Positions 1 through 6,907 of a stretch of 19,516 nt of DNA are shown here, in pieces. This DNA comes from Lysobacterales bacterium CG02_land_8_20_14_3_00_62_12. GTDB taxonomy: Bacteria; Pseudomonadota; Gammaproteobacteria; Xanthomonadales; Ahniellaceae. Both the position numbers and the translations under genes were made by a program. The first letter of the stretch is position 1. Every line of letters starts with the position of its first letter. The DNA lies in assembly GCA_002785585.1 (NCBI GenBank), contig PEUI01000204.1:1-19516 (forward strand). Reading direction: 5' to 3'. The notes beneath the pieces were generated by a model. The model saw nothing but the letters and a program-made list of their open reading frames with translations, ran no database searches and was not told the origin of the DNA.

Positions 1-83
1 ACTGTGAAACCGTTGCGCTCGACCAGTGTTACCAAATTGCGCGACTGGACGTCGCCAGTGTCCGCAGATCCCGGCGCCAATGA

Positions 84-1292
84 TCAGCGCGCCAGGTACC
101 AGCGCTCGATGGCGGCACGCTCGGGCTCGGTCAGCCCACTCAGATTGCCTGGCGGCATCACTTTCAAGACCGCTACCTGCTGGTAGATCAGCACGGCGCG
201 CGCTTCGATTTGCTCGACCTGGTCGAACATGGCGCCTTTCGGGGCGGCCGCCATCAACTTGGGCTGCGCCGAATGGCACAGCGCGCAGCGCGCCTTGAAA
301 ATCGGCAAGATCGCAGCGGTGGTCGGCGCGCGGCCAAATTGGGCGATACTGGCCAGCTCGACGGCGGTCAGCGCGGCGTCCTTCGGCACGCTGGCAACCT
401 TCGGCGCCAGCCACCAGAACGCCGCCAACAACAGCCCGGTGCTGGCCAGTAGCAGGCCCCAGGCACGATCACCGCTGTGCCAGACGACGAAGAATTGCCG
501 AATCAGCGCCGCCGCTGCCATCAACAGCACCAGCAGCACCCAATTGTCGCTATGCGCATAGCTGCTGGCGAAGTGGTTGCTCAGCATCGCAAACACCACC
601 GGCAAAGTGAAATAGGTGTTGTGCACGCTGCGCTGCTTGCCGCGCTCGCCATCCAGTGGATTGGGCAGTTCACCGCGGCGGATCGCGCCGACCATGCGCC
701 GCTGTCCGGGAATGATCAAAAAAAACACGTTCGCCGTCATCAACGTTCCGAGCACCGCCCCCACCAACAGAAACGCCGCCCGTCCGGCGAAGCAATGGGT
801 CGCTGCGTAAGCCAGCGCCAGCACCGCCAAGCCGATCAGCGCGCCCAGCAGTCGATCATTGAAGCCGACCCAGCGGCAAAGGCCGTCGTAGATCAGCCAA
901 CCCAGCAATGGAAAAGCCAGCGCCAGCAACACCGCTTGAGACGAGGACAGCGCCGCCACCGCCGGGTCGATCAAATACACCGTCGGTTGCAGCAAATAGA
1001 TCAGGGTGAACAAGGCCAGACCGGAAAGCCATGTGGTGTAGGACTTCCACATCGACCAATGCAAAACTTCCGGCAGGCGAGCCGGCGCCGGCAGATATTT
1101 TTGCTTGTGATAAAAGCCACCACCGTGCACCGACCAAGACTCGCCGACGAGGCCAGGCAAGGGCTTCTCCGCCGCCAGCAGGCCGCGATCCAGCGCGACA
1201 AAATAAAACGACTCGCCGATCCAGGCAATCGCCGCAACTACGTGCAGACAACGCAACAACAAGCCGAACACATCGATCCAATACTGCTGCAT
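84..1292 (-). CDS. puuD: Membrane-bound urate hydroxylase with C-terminal cytochrome c domain
   Basis: 402 residues. The PuuD family oxidises urate to 5-hydroxyisourate at the cytoplasmic membrane, passing electrons to a c-type heme. The N-terminal part has many hydrophobic spans. It opens with a membrane segment carrying the family-like motif WIGESFYFVALD, followed by HGGGFYHKQKY and, later, the loop SVHNTYFTLPVVFAMLSNH. The C-terminal domain carries a heme c motif, C336-A-L-C339-H340, and a downstream Met in VMPPGN that could be an axial ligand. The ATG at 1292 is preceded by a strong Shine-Dalgarno (GGAGGT, 6 nt spacing) that lies just after the uraH stop, so the two genes form one operon. 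The neighbour uraH acts on the product, which supports the call. Any gene further downstream is cut off by the window edge. Confidence 0.93.
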   Translation of the reverse strand: MQQYWIDVFGLLLRCLHVVAAIAWIGESFYFVALDRGLLAAEKPLPGLVGESWSVHGGGFYHKQKYLPAPARLPEVLHWSMWKSYTTWLSGLALFTLIYLLQPTVYLIDPAVAALSSSQAVLLALAFPLLGWLIYDGLCRWVGFNDRLLGALIGLAVLALAYAATHCFAGRAAFLLVGAVLGTLMTANVFFLIIPGQRRMVGAIRRGELPNPLDGERGKQRSVHNTYFTLPVVFAMLSNHFASSYAHSDNWVLLVLLMAAAALIRQFFVVWHSGDRAWGLLLASTGLLLAAFWWLAPKVASVPKDAALTAVELASIAQFGRAPTTAAILPIFKARCALCHSAQPKLMAAAPKGAMFDQVEQIEARAVLIYQQVAVLKVMPPGNLSGLTEPERAAIERWYLAR

Positions 1293-1298
1293 GGCGCG

Positions 1299-1304
1299 AC
1301 CTCC
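1299..1304 (-). promoter_or_regulatory. Shine-Dalgarno of puuD
   Basis: GGAGGT on the minus strand, 6 nt before the puuD ATG and just downstream of the uraH TGA (1309-1307). It fixes the puuD start and links the two urate genes as one transcript. Confidence 0.75.
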
Positions 1305-1306
1305 GC

Positions 1307-1660
1307 TCAGCTACCGCGATAAGTGCTGTAGCCAAACGGCGAAACCAGCAGCGGTACGTGGTAATCGGCAGCAGCGTCGCTGACCCCGAAGCGCAGCGTG
1401 ACCACATCCAGGAACCGCGGCGCGGCACCACCCAGATTCTGCCTGGCAAAATAATCGCCGATCTGGAAATCGAGCTCGTAAACGCCACTGACGAAGGCGC
1501 TATCGGCCAGCAGTGGCGACGCGCAGCGGCCATCGGCATTGGTCAGCGCGTGCCCAAGCGCGCAGCGGCCAGCGGCGGTGCAGCGATACAAATCGATGCT
1601 GACGCCGCCCGCCGGACGGCCCTGCGCCGTATCCAGAATGTGCGTGGTGAGTTTGCCCAT
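1307..1660 (-). CDS. uraH: 5-hydroxyisourate hydrolase (transthyretin-like)
   Basis: 117 residues, the usual size for this transthyretin-related family. It hydrolyses 5-hydroxyisourate, the product of PuuD, to OHCU. The family marks are visible: an N-terminal L-T-T-H-I-L-D with His7, Arg45 in NADGRC, His101 in HVPLLVSPFGYSTYRGS, and the C-terminal tetrapeptide YRGS (114-117) that distinguishes hydrolases from true transthyretins. The ATG at 1660 (MGKLTTHILD) was chosen because it matches the normal family start; the frame stays open far upstream but only as antisense of the carbonic anhydrase. The ribosome site is weak. It is first in the operon with puuD and diverges from the carbonic anhydrase gene. 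No OHCU decarboxylase (uraD) gene is visible in the window. Confidence 0.94.
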   Translation of the reverse strand: MGKLTTHILDTAQGRPAGGVSIDLYRCTAAGRCALGHALTNADGRCASPLLADSAFVSGVYELDFQIGDYFARQNLGGAAPRFLDVVTLRFGVSDAAADYHVPLLVSPFGYSTYRGS

Positions 1661-1819
1661 GGGCGCTGTTGACCTCGATAGAGCGGCAGATGATGACGCC
1701 AAGCGGGCATCAGTGTCACCTGCGCCAATGCTAGGCTTGCCGCCACCACCACCCAGTTGCCACGAAACCGCCGCGTCGGCAACCGCGTGCACCCCTTGGA
1801 CAAAGAGGCATTGGCATCG

Positions 1820-2455
1820 ATGATTTCGGCGGCAACGGCATTGGCACGACTGCGCGCGGGGAATCGACGCTTTGTCGCCGACCTGCGCACTCAGGCAACG
1901 GCCAAAGGCGCCGCGCGACACGATCAACTCATTGCCGAGCAAGCCCCGATGGCGATTGTTTTGGGTTGCTCGGATTCGCGGGTACCCGCGGAGATCGTCT
2001 TCGATCAAGGTTTGGGCGATCTGTTCGTGATTCGCGTCGCCGGCAATATCGTGGCGCCATCGCAGATCGGCAGCGTCGAATTCGCAGCGTCCCGGTATGG
2101 CACGCGGTTGGTCGTGGTGCTCGGGCATTCCCAGTGTGGGGCCATCCTGGCGACGCTGGAAGCGATCCAGCGGCCTGGTGAACCGCATTCTCGCAACCTG
2201 CGTTCGATCGTTGACCGCATTCGCCCAGCGCTCGAGCCGGTGCTGGCCAGCGAACTCGGCCAGCGGCCCGAAGCGCTGGTCCACCACGCGGTCCGCGCCA
2301 ACATTCGCGCCTCAGCCAATCAATTGCGACACGGCTCGGCGGTGCTGGAACAACTGCGGCAATCCGAAGGCCTTGTGGTAGTGGGCGCCGAGTACGCGCT
2401 GGACACCGGCGAAGTCGACTTCTTTGACGGCCTGCCCTTGGGCGCGTCAGGCTAG
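1820..2455 (+). CDS. Beta-class carbonic anhydrase
   Basis: 211 residues from the ATG at 1820. Beta-carbonic anhydrases are zinc enzymes that interconvert CO2 and bicarbonate. The zinc-ligand pattern is complete: Cys50 in GCSDSRVP with the Asp52/Arg54 dyad, then His103 and Cys106 in VLGHSQCGA. The glycine-rich stretch VIRVAGN between them is typical. The frame stays open to a TTG at 1757, but the ATG at 1820 has an AAGAGG-like ribosome site about 11 nt upstream and gives the normal family length. The gene stands alone, divergent from uraH. Its 3' side runs into the IS-like repeats. A GC-rich hairpin with one bulged base at 2466-2483 (GGGC..GCC ACC GGC GCCC) just after the stop may end transcription but has no T-tract. 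Confidence 0.94.
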   Translation: MISAATALARLRAGNRRFVADLRTQATAKGAARHDQLIAEQAPMAIVLGCSDSRVPAEIVFDQGLGDLFVIRVAGNIVAPSQIGSVEFAASRYGTRLVVVLGHSQCGAILATLEAIQRPGEPHSRNLRSIVDRIRPALEPVLASELGQRPEALVHHAVRANIRASANQLRHGSAVLEQLRQSEGLVVVGAEYALDTGEVDFFDGLPLGASG

Positions 2456-2481
2456 GGCAACTAGTGGGCCGCCACCGGCGC

Positions 2482-2533
2482 CCGGATTTGCGGCCACCCC
2501 GAGACTGCCGGATTTGCGGCCACCCTGAAACTG
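2482..2533. repeat. Two 26-bp tandem direct repeats
   Basis: Two head-to-tail copies at 2482-2507 and 2508-2533, matching at 24 of 26 positions. Each begins CCGGATTTGCGGCCACCC and ends GA(G/A)ACTG. They lie in the carbonic anhydrase-rpmH gap, 44 bp before a second, different tandem pair, and probably belong to the same decayed element. Confidence 0.8.
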
Positions 2534-2577
2534 CGACTTCCACGCGATCATCGTGGAGCTGATCCACGCCAATAAAA

Positions 2578-2624
2578 AAAGGGGACACTTTAGCTTTGGA
2601 CAAAGGGGACATTACGGCTTTGGG
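2578..2624. repeat. Two tandem AAAGGGGACA...CTTTGG units, 24-bp period
   Basis: Copy 1 (2578-2600) reads AAAGGGGACACTTTAGCTTT then GGA. Copy 2 (2602-2624) reads AAAGGGGACATTACGGCTTT then GGG. A weaker trace (CTAACAGGACAAGAC) follows directly. The block is more AT-rich than the surrounding genes and ends about 20 bp before the rpmH -35 box. Confidence 0.75.
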
Positions 2625-2645
2625 CTAACAGGACAAGACTCTTGC

Positions 2646-2674
2646 TTGACGGCAAGCCGCGGGCCACCTATCCT
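2646..2674 (+). promoter_or_regulatory. Sigma-70 promoter for rpmH-rnpA
   Basis: TTGACG at 2646-2651, a 17-nt spacer, and TATCCT at 2669-2674. Transcription would start near 2681, leaving a leader of about 36 nt before rpmH with an AAGGG ribosome site at 2704-2708. This is the best promoter match in the window and fits a ribosomal-protein gene. Confidence 0.7.
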
Positions 2675-2716
2675 TGCCGACCTTTTTCCCCTCCACTCAA
2701 TTCAAGGGCTGTCGCC

Positions 2717-2851
2717 ATGAAGCGCACCTTCCAACCCAGCAAAATCAAGCGCGCCCGTGACCATGGGTTTCGTTCGCGCATGGCCACCAAGAACGGCCGC
2801 AACATTCTCAATGCGCGTCGTGCCAAGGGCCGTACCAAGCTGATTCCGTAA
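2717..2851 (+). CDS. rpmH: 50S ribosomal protein L34
   Basis: 44 residues, very basic, starting MKRTFQPSKIKRARDHGFRS and ending KGRTKLIP: an unmistakable bL34, close to the usual 44-46 residues. It binds 23S rRNA in the large subunit. The ATG at 2717 is preceded by AAGGG (2704-2708, 8 nt spacing). It is the first gene of the rpmH-rnpA-yidC-mnmE block, with a sigma-70-like promoter just upstream. The rnpA start lies 19 nt after its stop. In many gammaproteobacteria dnaA is next to rpmH, but here the left neighbour is a repeat remnant and a carbonic anhydrase gene. Confidence 0.97.
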   Translation: MKRTFQPSKIKRARDHGFRSRMATKNGRNILNARRAKGRTKLIP

Positions 2852-2870
2852 TGCCCGCGGCGCCAAGGTC

Positions 2871-3290
2871 GTGAGCGGGAAGCGCTTTCCGCGTGACGCC
2901 AGATTGCTGACGCCCAAGGCGTTCGACGAAGTCTTTCGAGCCGGCCTGAGTGCTGGCTCGAAGTTTTTTCGGGCCCTGGTCACACGCTCACCCACTGCGC
3001 AGGCGCGCTTGGGCATTACCGTACCCAAACGCGTGGTGCGGGCGGCCCATGATCGCAATCGCATCAAGCGCCTTTTGCGCGAGTCGTTTCGCCAACAACG
3101 CGCCGCACTGCCGCCGGTGGATCTTGTAATCCTTGCGCGTGGCCCCATTCAACAGGCCGATTCCGCAGCCCTGCGCCAGGATATCGAAGCCATCTTGCGA
3201 CGGGCGGTGGCATTGAAGCCGCCTCCCGCCACCGGCACAATGCCGGTTTGTTCATCCCCCACTTCTTTGGACCCAGCGAGCCGCAACTGA
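2871..3290 (+). CDS. rnpA: Ribonuclease P protein component
   Basis: 139 residues from GTG at 2871. RnpA binds the catalytic RNase P RNA and helps cleave the 5' leader of pre-tRNA. The diagnostic basic helix is present: RLGITVPKRVVRAAHDRNRIKRLLRESFR, given here by position as residues 46-74, with the RNR core at 62-64. The N-terminal F-P-R-D-A-R-L-L-T-P-K-A-F-D-E-V-F is typical. No in-frame ATG gives the N-terminus, so GTG is chosen; AAGG lies only a few nt upstream. The last 25 or so residues (LKPPPATGTMPVCSSPTSLD onward) are not conserved-looking, occupy the place where yidD usually sits, and contain a perfect hairpin at the DNA level. Confidence 0.93.
   Translation: MSGKRFPRDARLLTPKAFDEVFRAGLSAGSKFFRALVTRSPTAQARLGITVPKRVVRAAHDRNRIKRLLRESFRQQRAALPPVDLVILARGPIQQADSAALRQDIEAILRRAVALKPPPATGTMPVCSSPTSLDPASRN
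3231..3252 (+). terminator. Hairpin in the rnpA 3' end, possible attenuator
   Basis: ACCGGCA (3231-3237), loop CAA, TGCCGGT (3241-3247), then TTGTT. This is a perfect 7-bp stem with a short, impure T-run. It falls inside the unconserved tail of rnpA, 79 bp before the yidC start. It could partly separate rpmH-rnpA transcription from yidC-mnmE, or be an mRNA-processing or stability structure. Confidence 0.35.
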
Positions 3291-3325
3291 TTCCAGTGGT
3301 ATCGCTCGCGCACAGGCTGCGACTC

Positions 3326-5020
3326 ATGACCAATGTACGAATGTTTTTGTGGATGGCGTTGTTCGCCATGGCCTATTTGCTCTGGCAGACTTGGCAGACC
3401 GACTATCGTCGTCCGCCGGTAGTGGTAACCGCGGCCACCCCCGCAACCGCTAGCGCAGCCACTGGCAGCGATGTGCCGACCGCTGCCAGTGACACTCCGC
3501 TGCTGCCAACGACCGCCAACGTCGCCGCCGCCGCGCTGGTCGAAGCGACTTCGAACGGCCCGCTGATTTCCGTGGAAACGGATGTACTGCGGCTGCGCAT
3601 CGATAGCCATGGCGGCGCGCTGGTCGATGTCGAGTTGAAAAAATATCCCCTCGAAGCCGGCCGCGCCGAGCCACCGGTTCGACTGCTGTCGAACGTAGCC
3701 AGCCATTGGTTTGTCGCGCAGACCGGCTTGGTGGCGGCGGTCGGTGTGGCCCCCGATCACGTGGCCGAGTTGCAAAGCGCGCAATCGGATTACCGTCTGC
3801 AAGCGGGCGTTGAGCAACTGGAAGTGCCGCTGACCTGGGCCGACGCCAGCGGTATCAAAGTCACCAAGACGCTGATTTTCCGGCGCGGCGACTACGTCAT
3901 CCGGCAACTTCAGTCGGTACAAAATACCGGCACCGCGCCTTGGCGCGGGAATGCCTACGCACAATTGCAGCGCAGCGCGCCACCGCCAAAGGCCGGCGGC
4001 TTTTCGTTCTCCGATCCGCAGCAGTTCAGTTTTGTCGGTGCCGCTTGGTATAGCCCCGAAGAAAAGTTTGAGAAGCTGGCGTTCAAGAATTTTGCCGAGA
4101 CACCGCTCAAACGCGTCATCAGCGGTGGTTGGGCCGCCATGCTGCAACACTATTTCCTGGCCGCGTTGATTCCCGATGCCAGCCAGAAAATGGACTACAG
4201 CACCCAAGTGCTGGATTACCAGGGTCAGCCGCGCTATCTGATTCGGCAAGTCGGGCCCAGTTTCGAGGTGGCGCCCGGCGCCACCGTCAACACCGAGACC
4301 CGGCTCTATCTGGGCCCGAAATTGCAACAGACGCTGGACACCATCGCGCCGGGCATGGGCCTGGCGATGGACTACGGCAAGGTGCGTTTGTTTGCCGAGC
4401 CGGTGTTTCGCTACCTGCTGAACCCGATGCACAAACTGGCCGGCAACTGGGGCGTGGCGATCATTCTGACGACGGTGCTGATCAAGCTGCTGCTGTTTCC
4501 GCTGGCTTCGGCACAGTATCGATCGATGGCCCGCTTGCGCGAAGTGCAGCCGCGCATGGAGGCGATCAAGCAGCGCTATGGCGATGACCGGCAGAAGCTC
4601 AATCAGGCGATGATGGAGCTCTATCAAAAGGAAAAAATCAATCCGGCGGGCGGCTGTCTACCGATCATTCCGCAGATGTTTGTGTTCATCGCGCTGTATT
4701 GGGTGTTGATCGAAAGTGTCGAGCTGCGCTACGCACCGTTTTTCGGTTGGCTGACCAACCTTTCCGCCTACGATCCGTATTTCGTGCTGCCGGTGCTCAA
4801 CGCGCTGACCATGTGGGCGACGCAGAAAATGTCGCCAGCGCCGGTCGGCATGGACCCGATGCAGCAGAAGATCATGCAGTACATGCCGCTCGCGTTTTCC
4901 GCAATCATGATTTTTTTCCCCTCGGGTCTGGTGTTGTATTGGACCGTCAACGGCACCCTTGGCATCCTCCAGCAATGGTGGATCACTCGTCGCCTGCACC
5001 AGGCTCGCGCCAACAGCTGA
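3326..5020 (+). CDS. yidC: Membrane protein insertase YidC
   Basis: 564 residues, the usual length of the Gram-negative form. It inserts and folds inner-membrane proteins alone or with SecYEG. From the ATG at 3326 the protein begins MTNVRMFLWMALFAMAYLLW, matching the family's N-terminal membrane anchor. A Pro/Ala-rich linker follows, then the large periplasmic P1 domain (about 60-360) and the five-helix insertase core (about 365-560), including NPMHKLAGNWGVAIILTTVL, EKINPAGGCLPIIPQMFVF and FFPSGLVLYWTVNG. Lys387 (IKLLLFPL) stands where E. coli YidC has the groove arginine. An upstream in-frame start at 3248 would add unrelated residues that overlap rnpA and is rejected. It sits 35 nt after rnpA and 23 nt before mnmE. 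Confidence 0.97.
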   Translation: MTNVRMFLWMALFAMAYLLWQTWQTDYRRPPVVVTAATPATASAATGSDVPTAASDTPLLPTTANVAAAALVEATSNGPLISVETDVLRLRIDSHGGALVDVELKKYPLEAGRAEPPVRLLSNVASHWFVAQTGLVAAVGVAPDHVAELQSAQSDYRLQAGVEQLEVPLTWADASGIKVTKTLIFRRGDYVIRQLQSVQNTGTAPWRGNAYAQLQRSAPPPKAGGFSFSDPQQFSFVGAAWYSPEEKFEKLAFKNFAETPLKRVISGGWAAMLQHYFLAALIPDASQKMDYSTQVLDYQGQPRYLIRQVGPSFEVAPGATVNTETRLYLGPKLQQTLDTIAPGMGLAMDYGKVRLFAEPVFRYLLNPMHKLAGNWGVAIILTTVLIKLLLFPLASAQYRSMARLREVQPRMEAIKQRYGDDRQKLNQAMMELYQKEKINPAGGCLPIIPQMFVFIALYWVLIESVELRYAPFFGWLTNLSAYDPYFVLPVLNALTMWATQKMSPAPVGMDPMQQKIMQYMPLAFSAIMIFFPSGLVLYWTVNGTLGILQQWWITRRLHQARANS

Positions 5021-5043
5021 TGCCGCTGCCGTAACCACGACTT

Positions 5044-6390
5044 ATGCCCGGTCGCCACGACACGATTGCCGCCATCGCCACCCCAACCGGGGCTGGCGGC
5101 ATCGGCATCGTCCGGCTTTCTGGTGCCAGTGCCCGCAGCGTTGCCGAGGCGATCTGTGGTCGCCGGCTGAAGCCCCGGCGGGCCGAGCTGGTGAAGTTTC
5201 GAGATCAGCACCGGCAGCTGATCGATCAAGGCATCGCTCTTTACTTTGTCGGCCCGCACTCATTTACCGGCGAAGATGTGGTGGAACTGCAAGCACACGG
5301 CGCGCCGGTGGTTTTGCAGCAACTGGTCAAGGCCGCCGTCGCGCTGGGCGCGCGGCCAGCGCGCGCCGGCGAGTTTTCCGAACGCGCTTATTTCAACGGC
5401 AAGATTGATCTTGCCCAAGCCGAGGCAATCGCCGACCTGATCGCCAGCCAATCGGCGGCACAGGCGCGGGCCGCTTTGCGTTCGCTCGATGGCGAGTTTT
5501 CGCAACGGGTCCAGGCGCTGCAAGCAGCACTGATCCATGCCCGCCTTGGCATTGAGGCGGCAATCGATTTTGCCGAAGAAGAAATCGATTTCCTGAGCGA
5601 TGGCCATCTGCGTGCCGAACTCGCCGACTTGACCGCCAGCGTGCACGCCGTGTTGCAGGCAACGCGGCATGGGCAACGCTTGCGCGACGGCTTGCACGCC
5701 GTGCTGATCGGCCGCCCGAACGCGGGAAAATCCAGCTTGCTCAACGCGCTCGCTGGTGCCGATCGCGCCATCGTCACCGCGCTGGCCGGCACCACCCGCG
5801 ACGTCTTGCGCGAGCCGGTGCTGGTCGACGGGATGGTGATAACCCTGGTCGATACCGCCGGTCTGCGGGCATCCACCGACCTGATCGAACAAGCCGGCAT
5901 GCAGCGTGCGCGCGGCGAACTGGAGCGCGCTGACCTGGCGTTGATTGTGCTCGATCCGGCGGAACCGGAAGCCCTGGACGCGCTGGTTGCCGAAGCGCCC
6001 GCCGCGGCGATGCGGCTGATTGTGCATAGCAAAATGGACTTGTCGCCAAGCGCCGCGTTGGCACCGAGCGGTGACGGCGAAGTGCACATCGGCGTTTCCG
6101 CCAAGACCGGCGCCGGCCTCGACCAGCTGCGCACGCTGCTGGCGCAGTTTGCCGGTTGTGGTGACGGCGGTGACGGCAGCTTTTCGGCGCGGGCCCGCCA
6201 CGTCGCGGCCTTGGAACGGGTAGCCGCCCACGTCGCGCTGGCGGAGTCGCGACTGTTGATCGAACGCGCCGGTGAACTCGCTGCCGAGGAACTCAAGTTG
6301 GCGCAACAGGCGTTGTCCGAACTCACCGGTGAATACCTGGCCGACGATTTGCTCGGCGCGATTTTCGGCACTTTTTGTATCGGTAAATAG
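5044..6390 (+). CDS. mnmE: tRNA uridine-5-carboxymethylaminomethyl modification GTPase
   Basis: 448 residues. MnmE works with MnmG to modify the wobble uridine of certain tRNAs. An N-terminal folate-binding domain (about 1-118; D-T-I-A-A-I-A-T-P near the start) is followed by a helical domain interrupted by a G domain. The GTPase motifs are P-loop GRPNAGKS (223-230), the K-loop/switch I AGTTRD (248-253), DTAG (270-273), and SKMD (329-332), a variant of NKxD. The C-terminus is the perfect family signature FCIGK with the catalytic Cys (C445). The ATG at 5044 lacks a clear Shine-Dalgarno; close spacing behind yidC suggests coupling. mnmG does not follow; a higBA module does. A GC-rich dyad (AGCGC..GCGCT) just after the stop lacks a T-run. 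Confidence 0.97.
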   Translation: MPGRHDTIAAIATPTGAGGIGIVRLSGASARSVAEAICGRRLKPRRAELVKFRDQHRQLIDQGIALYFVGPHSFTGEDVVELQAHGAPVVLQQLVKAAVALGARPARAGEFSERAYFNGKIDLAQAEAIADLIASQSAAQARAALRSLDGEFSQRVQALQAALIHARLGIEAAIDFAEEEIDFLSDGHLRAELADLTASVHAVLQATRHGQRLRDGLHAVLIGRPNAGKSSLLNALAGADRAIVTALAGTTRDVLREPVLVDGMVITLVDTAGLRASTDLIEQAGMQRARGELERADLALIVLDPAEPEALDALVAEAPAAAMRLIVHSKMDLSPSAALAPSGDGEVHIGVSAKTGAGLDQLRTLLAQFAGCGDGGDGSFSARARHVAALERVAAHVALAESRLLIERAGELAAEELKLAQQALSELTGEYLADDLLGAIFGTFCIGK

Positions 6391-6575
6391 CGCCGCTCCC
6401 GGGTACCGCCCGAGCGCTGGTGCGGCCACCGTCTTCGGCCCACGCCAGTGAAGCCGATTGCTTTTGCCAGCCGTTGCCCAGTTGCCGCCAAATCCGGGTT
6501 TAGGTCTGCGCTCGTTGGCCCGTGTGGAAAACCACGGTGGTTGCGGGTGGCGCGATCCAACCGGACCCGAGGCGC

Positions 6576-6603
6576 TTGACCGTGTAATGGTTTGGCATAC
6601 AAT
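6576..6603 (+). promoter_or_regulatory. Promoter and possible operator of higBA
   Basis: TTGACC (6576-6581), 16-nt spacer, TACAAT (6598-6603), giving a start point around 6610 and a short leader to the higB ATG at 6629. The spacer and -10 contain TGTA (6583-6586) facing TACA (6598-6601), a loose dyad that HigA could bind for autoregulation. The promoter match is seen; the operator role is inferred from how higBA modules normally work. Confidence 0.6.
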
Positions 6604-6628
6604 GCATCGTCTCCAATAACAGGGCCGC

Positions 6629-6907
6629 ATGAACCGCACTTTCAAACACAAGGGTCTGGAGCGGTTTTTCAGCAAGAGCGATTACCGTGGCATACCGGCC
6701 CGCCATGCGGCGCGGATCGAGCGCTTGCTGGACCGTTTGGATGCAGCCGTGAAACCCGAAGATATGGATTTGCCGGGCTACCGCTTCCACCCGCTCAAGG
6801 GCGAACGCAAGGGGACCTATGCGGTTTGGGTATCTCGCAATTGGCGGCTGACCTTTCGTTTCGCGGGCGAAGACGCCAACGCGATCAACCTGGAGGATTA
6901 CCACTGA
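6629..6907 (+). CDS. higB: HigB-type toxin (RelE/ParE superfamily)
   Basis: 92 residues. HigB toxins are ribosome-dependent mRNA endonucleases. The family pattern is clear: an N-terminal F-K-H-K-G-L-E-R-F-F, a central LPGYRFHPLKGERKGTYAVW, then VSRNWRLTFRF and the C-terminal NLEDYH. The R-N-W-R-L-T-F-R-F strand is the usual catalytic-face region of this family. The ATG at 6629 has AGGG at 6621-6624. The toxin gene precedes its antitoxin, the order typical of hig and opposite to most toxin-antitoxin pairs. Its TGA overlaps the antitoxin ATG by one base, so translation is coupled. It looks intact. Size and motifs separate it from the longer HigB2 class. Confidence 0.92.
   Translation: MNRTFKHKGLERFFSKSDYRGIPARHAARIERLLDRLDAAVKPEDMDLPGYRFHPLKGERKGTYAVWVSRNWRLTFRFAGEDANAINLEDYH

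Larger units (their letters stand above)
2482..2624. mobile_element. Probable insertion-sequence end remnant (IS21-like)
   Basis: Two sets of short tandem repeats sit together: 26-bp units at 2482-2533, and 24-bp-period units at 2578-2600 and 2602-2624 built on AAAGGGGACA..GCTTTGG. Between them are small dyads, CCACG..CGTGG (2540-2556) and GTGGA..TCCAC (2553-2567). Repeated short blocks of the AAAGGGGACAT...CTTTGG kind remind me of the multiple terminal repeats of IS21-family elements. That is recognition from memory, not a search result. No transposase or IstB reading frame remains, so this would be a solo end or relic. The alternative is an unrelated intergenic repeat family. Confidence 0.45.

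Noticed and set aside
1..83. Possible start of another minus-strand gene after puuD. One frame reads LIIGAGICG (a GxGxxG-like motif) and another reads LVTLVERNGFT.
   Set aside because: No ATG and no Shine-Dalgarno; the two suggestive stretches are in different frames and too little sequence is present to call a gene.
477..1322. 281-codon open frame on the plus strand across puuD.
   Set aside because: Antisense to a gene with clear motifs; composition (Gln/Arg/His-rich) is typical of a shadow frame in GC-rich DNA.
1307..2287. Long minus-strand frame that would extend uraH by about 209 residues.
   Set aside because: The extension is antisense to the carbonic anhydrase, and the UraH family begins at the ATG at 1660.
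2456..2716. Search for oriC features (DnaA boxes, AT-rich unwinding region) upstream of rpmH.
   Set aside because: No TTATCCACA-like boxes seen; the AT-richer part is explained by the IS-like tandem repeats.
3149..4627. 492-codon minus-strand open frame.
   Set aside because: Antisense of yidC; no recognisable domain and Gln/His/Arg-rich shadow composition.
6391..6575. Gap after mnmE inspected for a small gene, RNA or terminator.
   Set aside because: Only a GC-rich dyad next to the mnmE stop and a weak GTGG-AAAA-CCAC stem were seen, with no T-run, no tRNA-like fold and no supported frame.
5260..6675. Two long overlapping minus-strand open frames (471 and 404 codons).
   Set aside because: Antisense of mnmE, whose motifs are complete; neither shows a protein family pattern.
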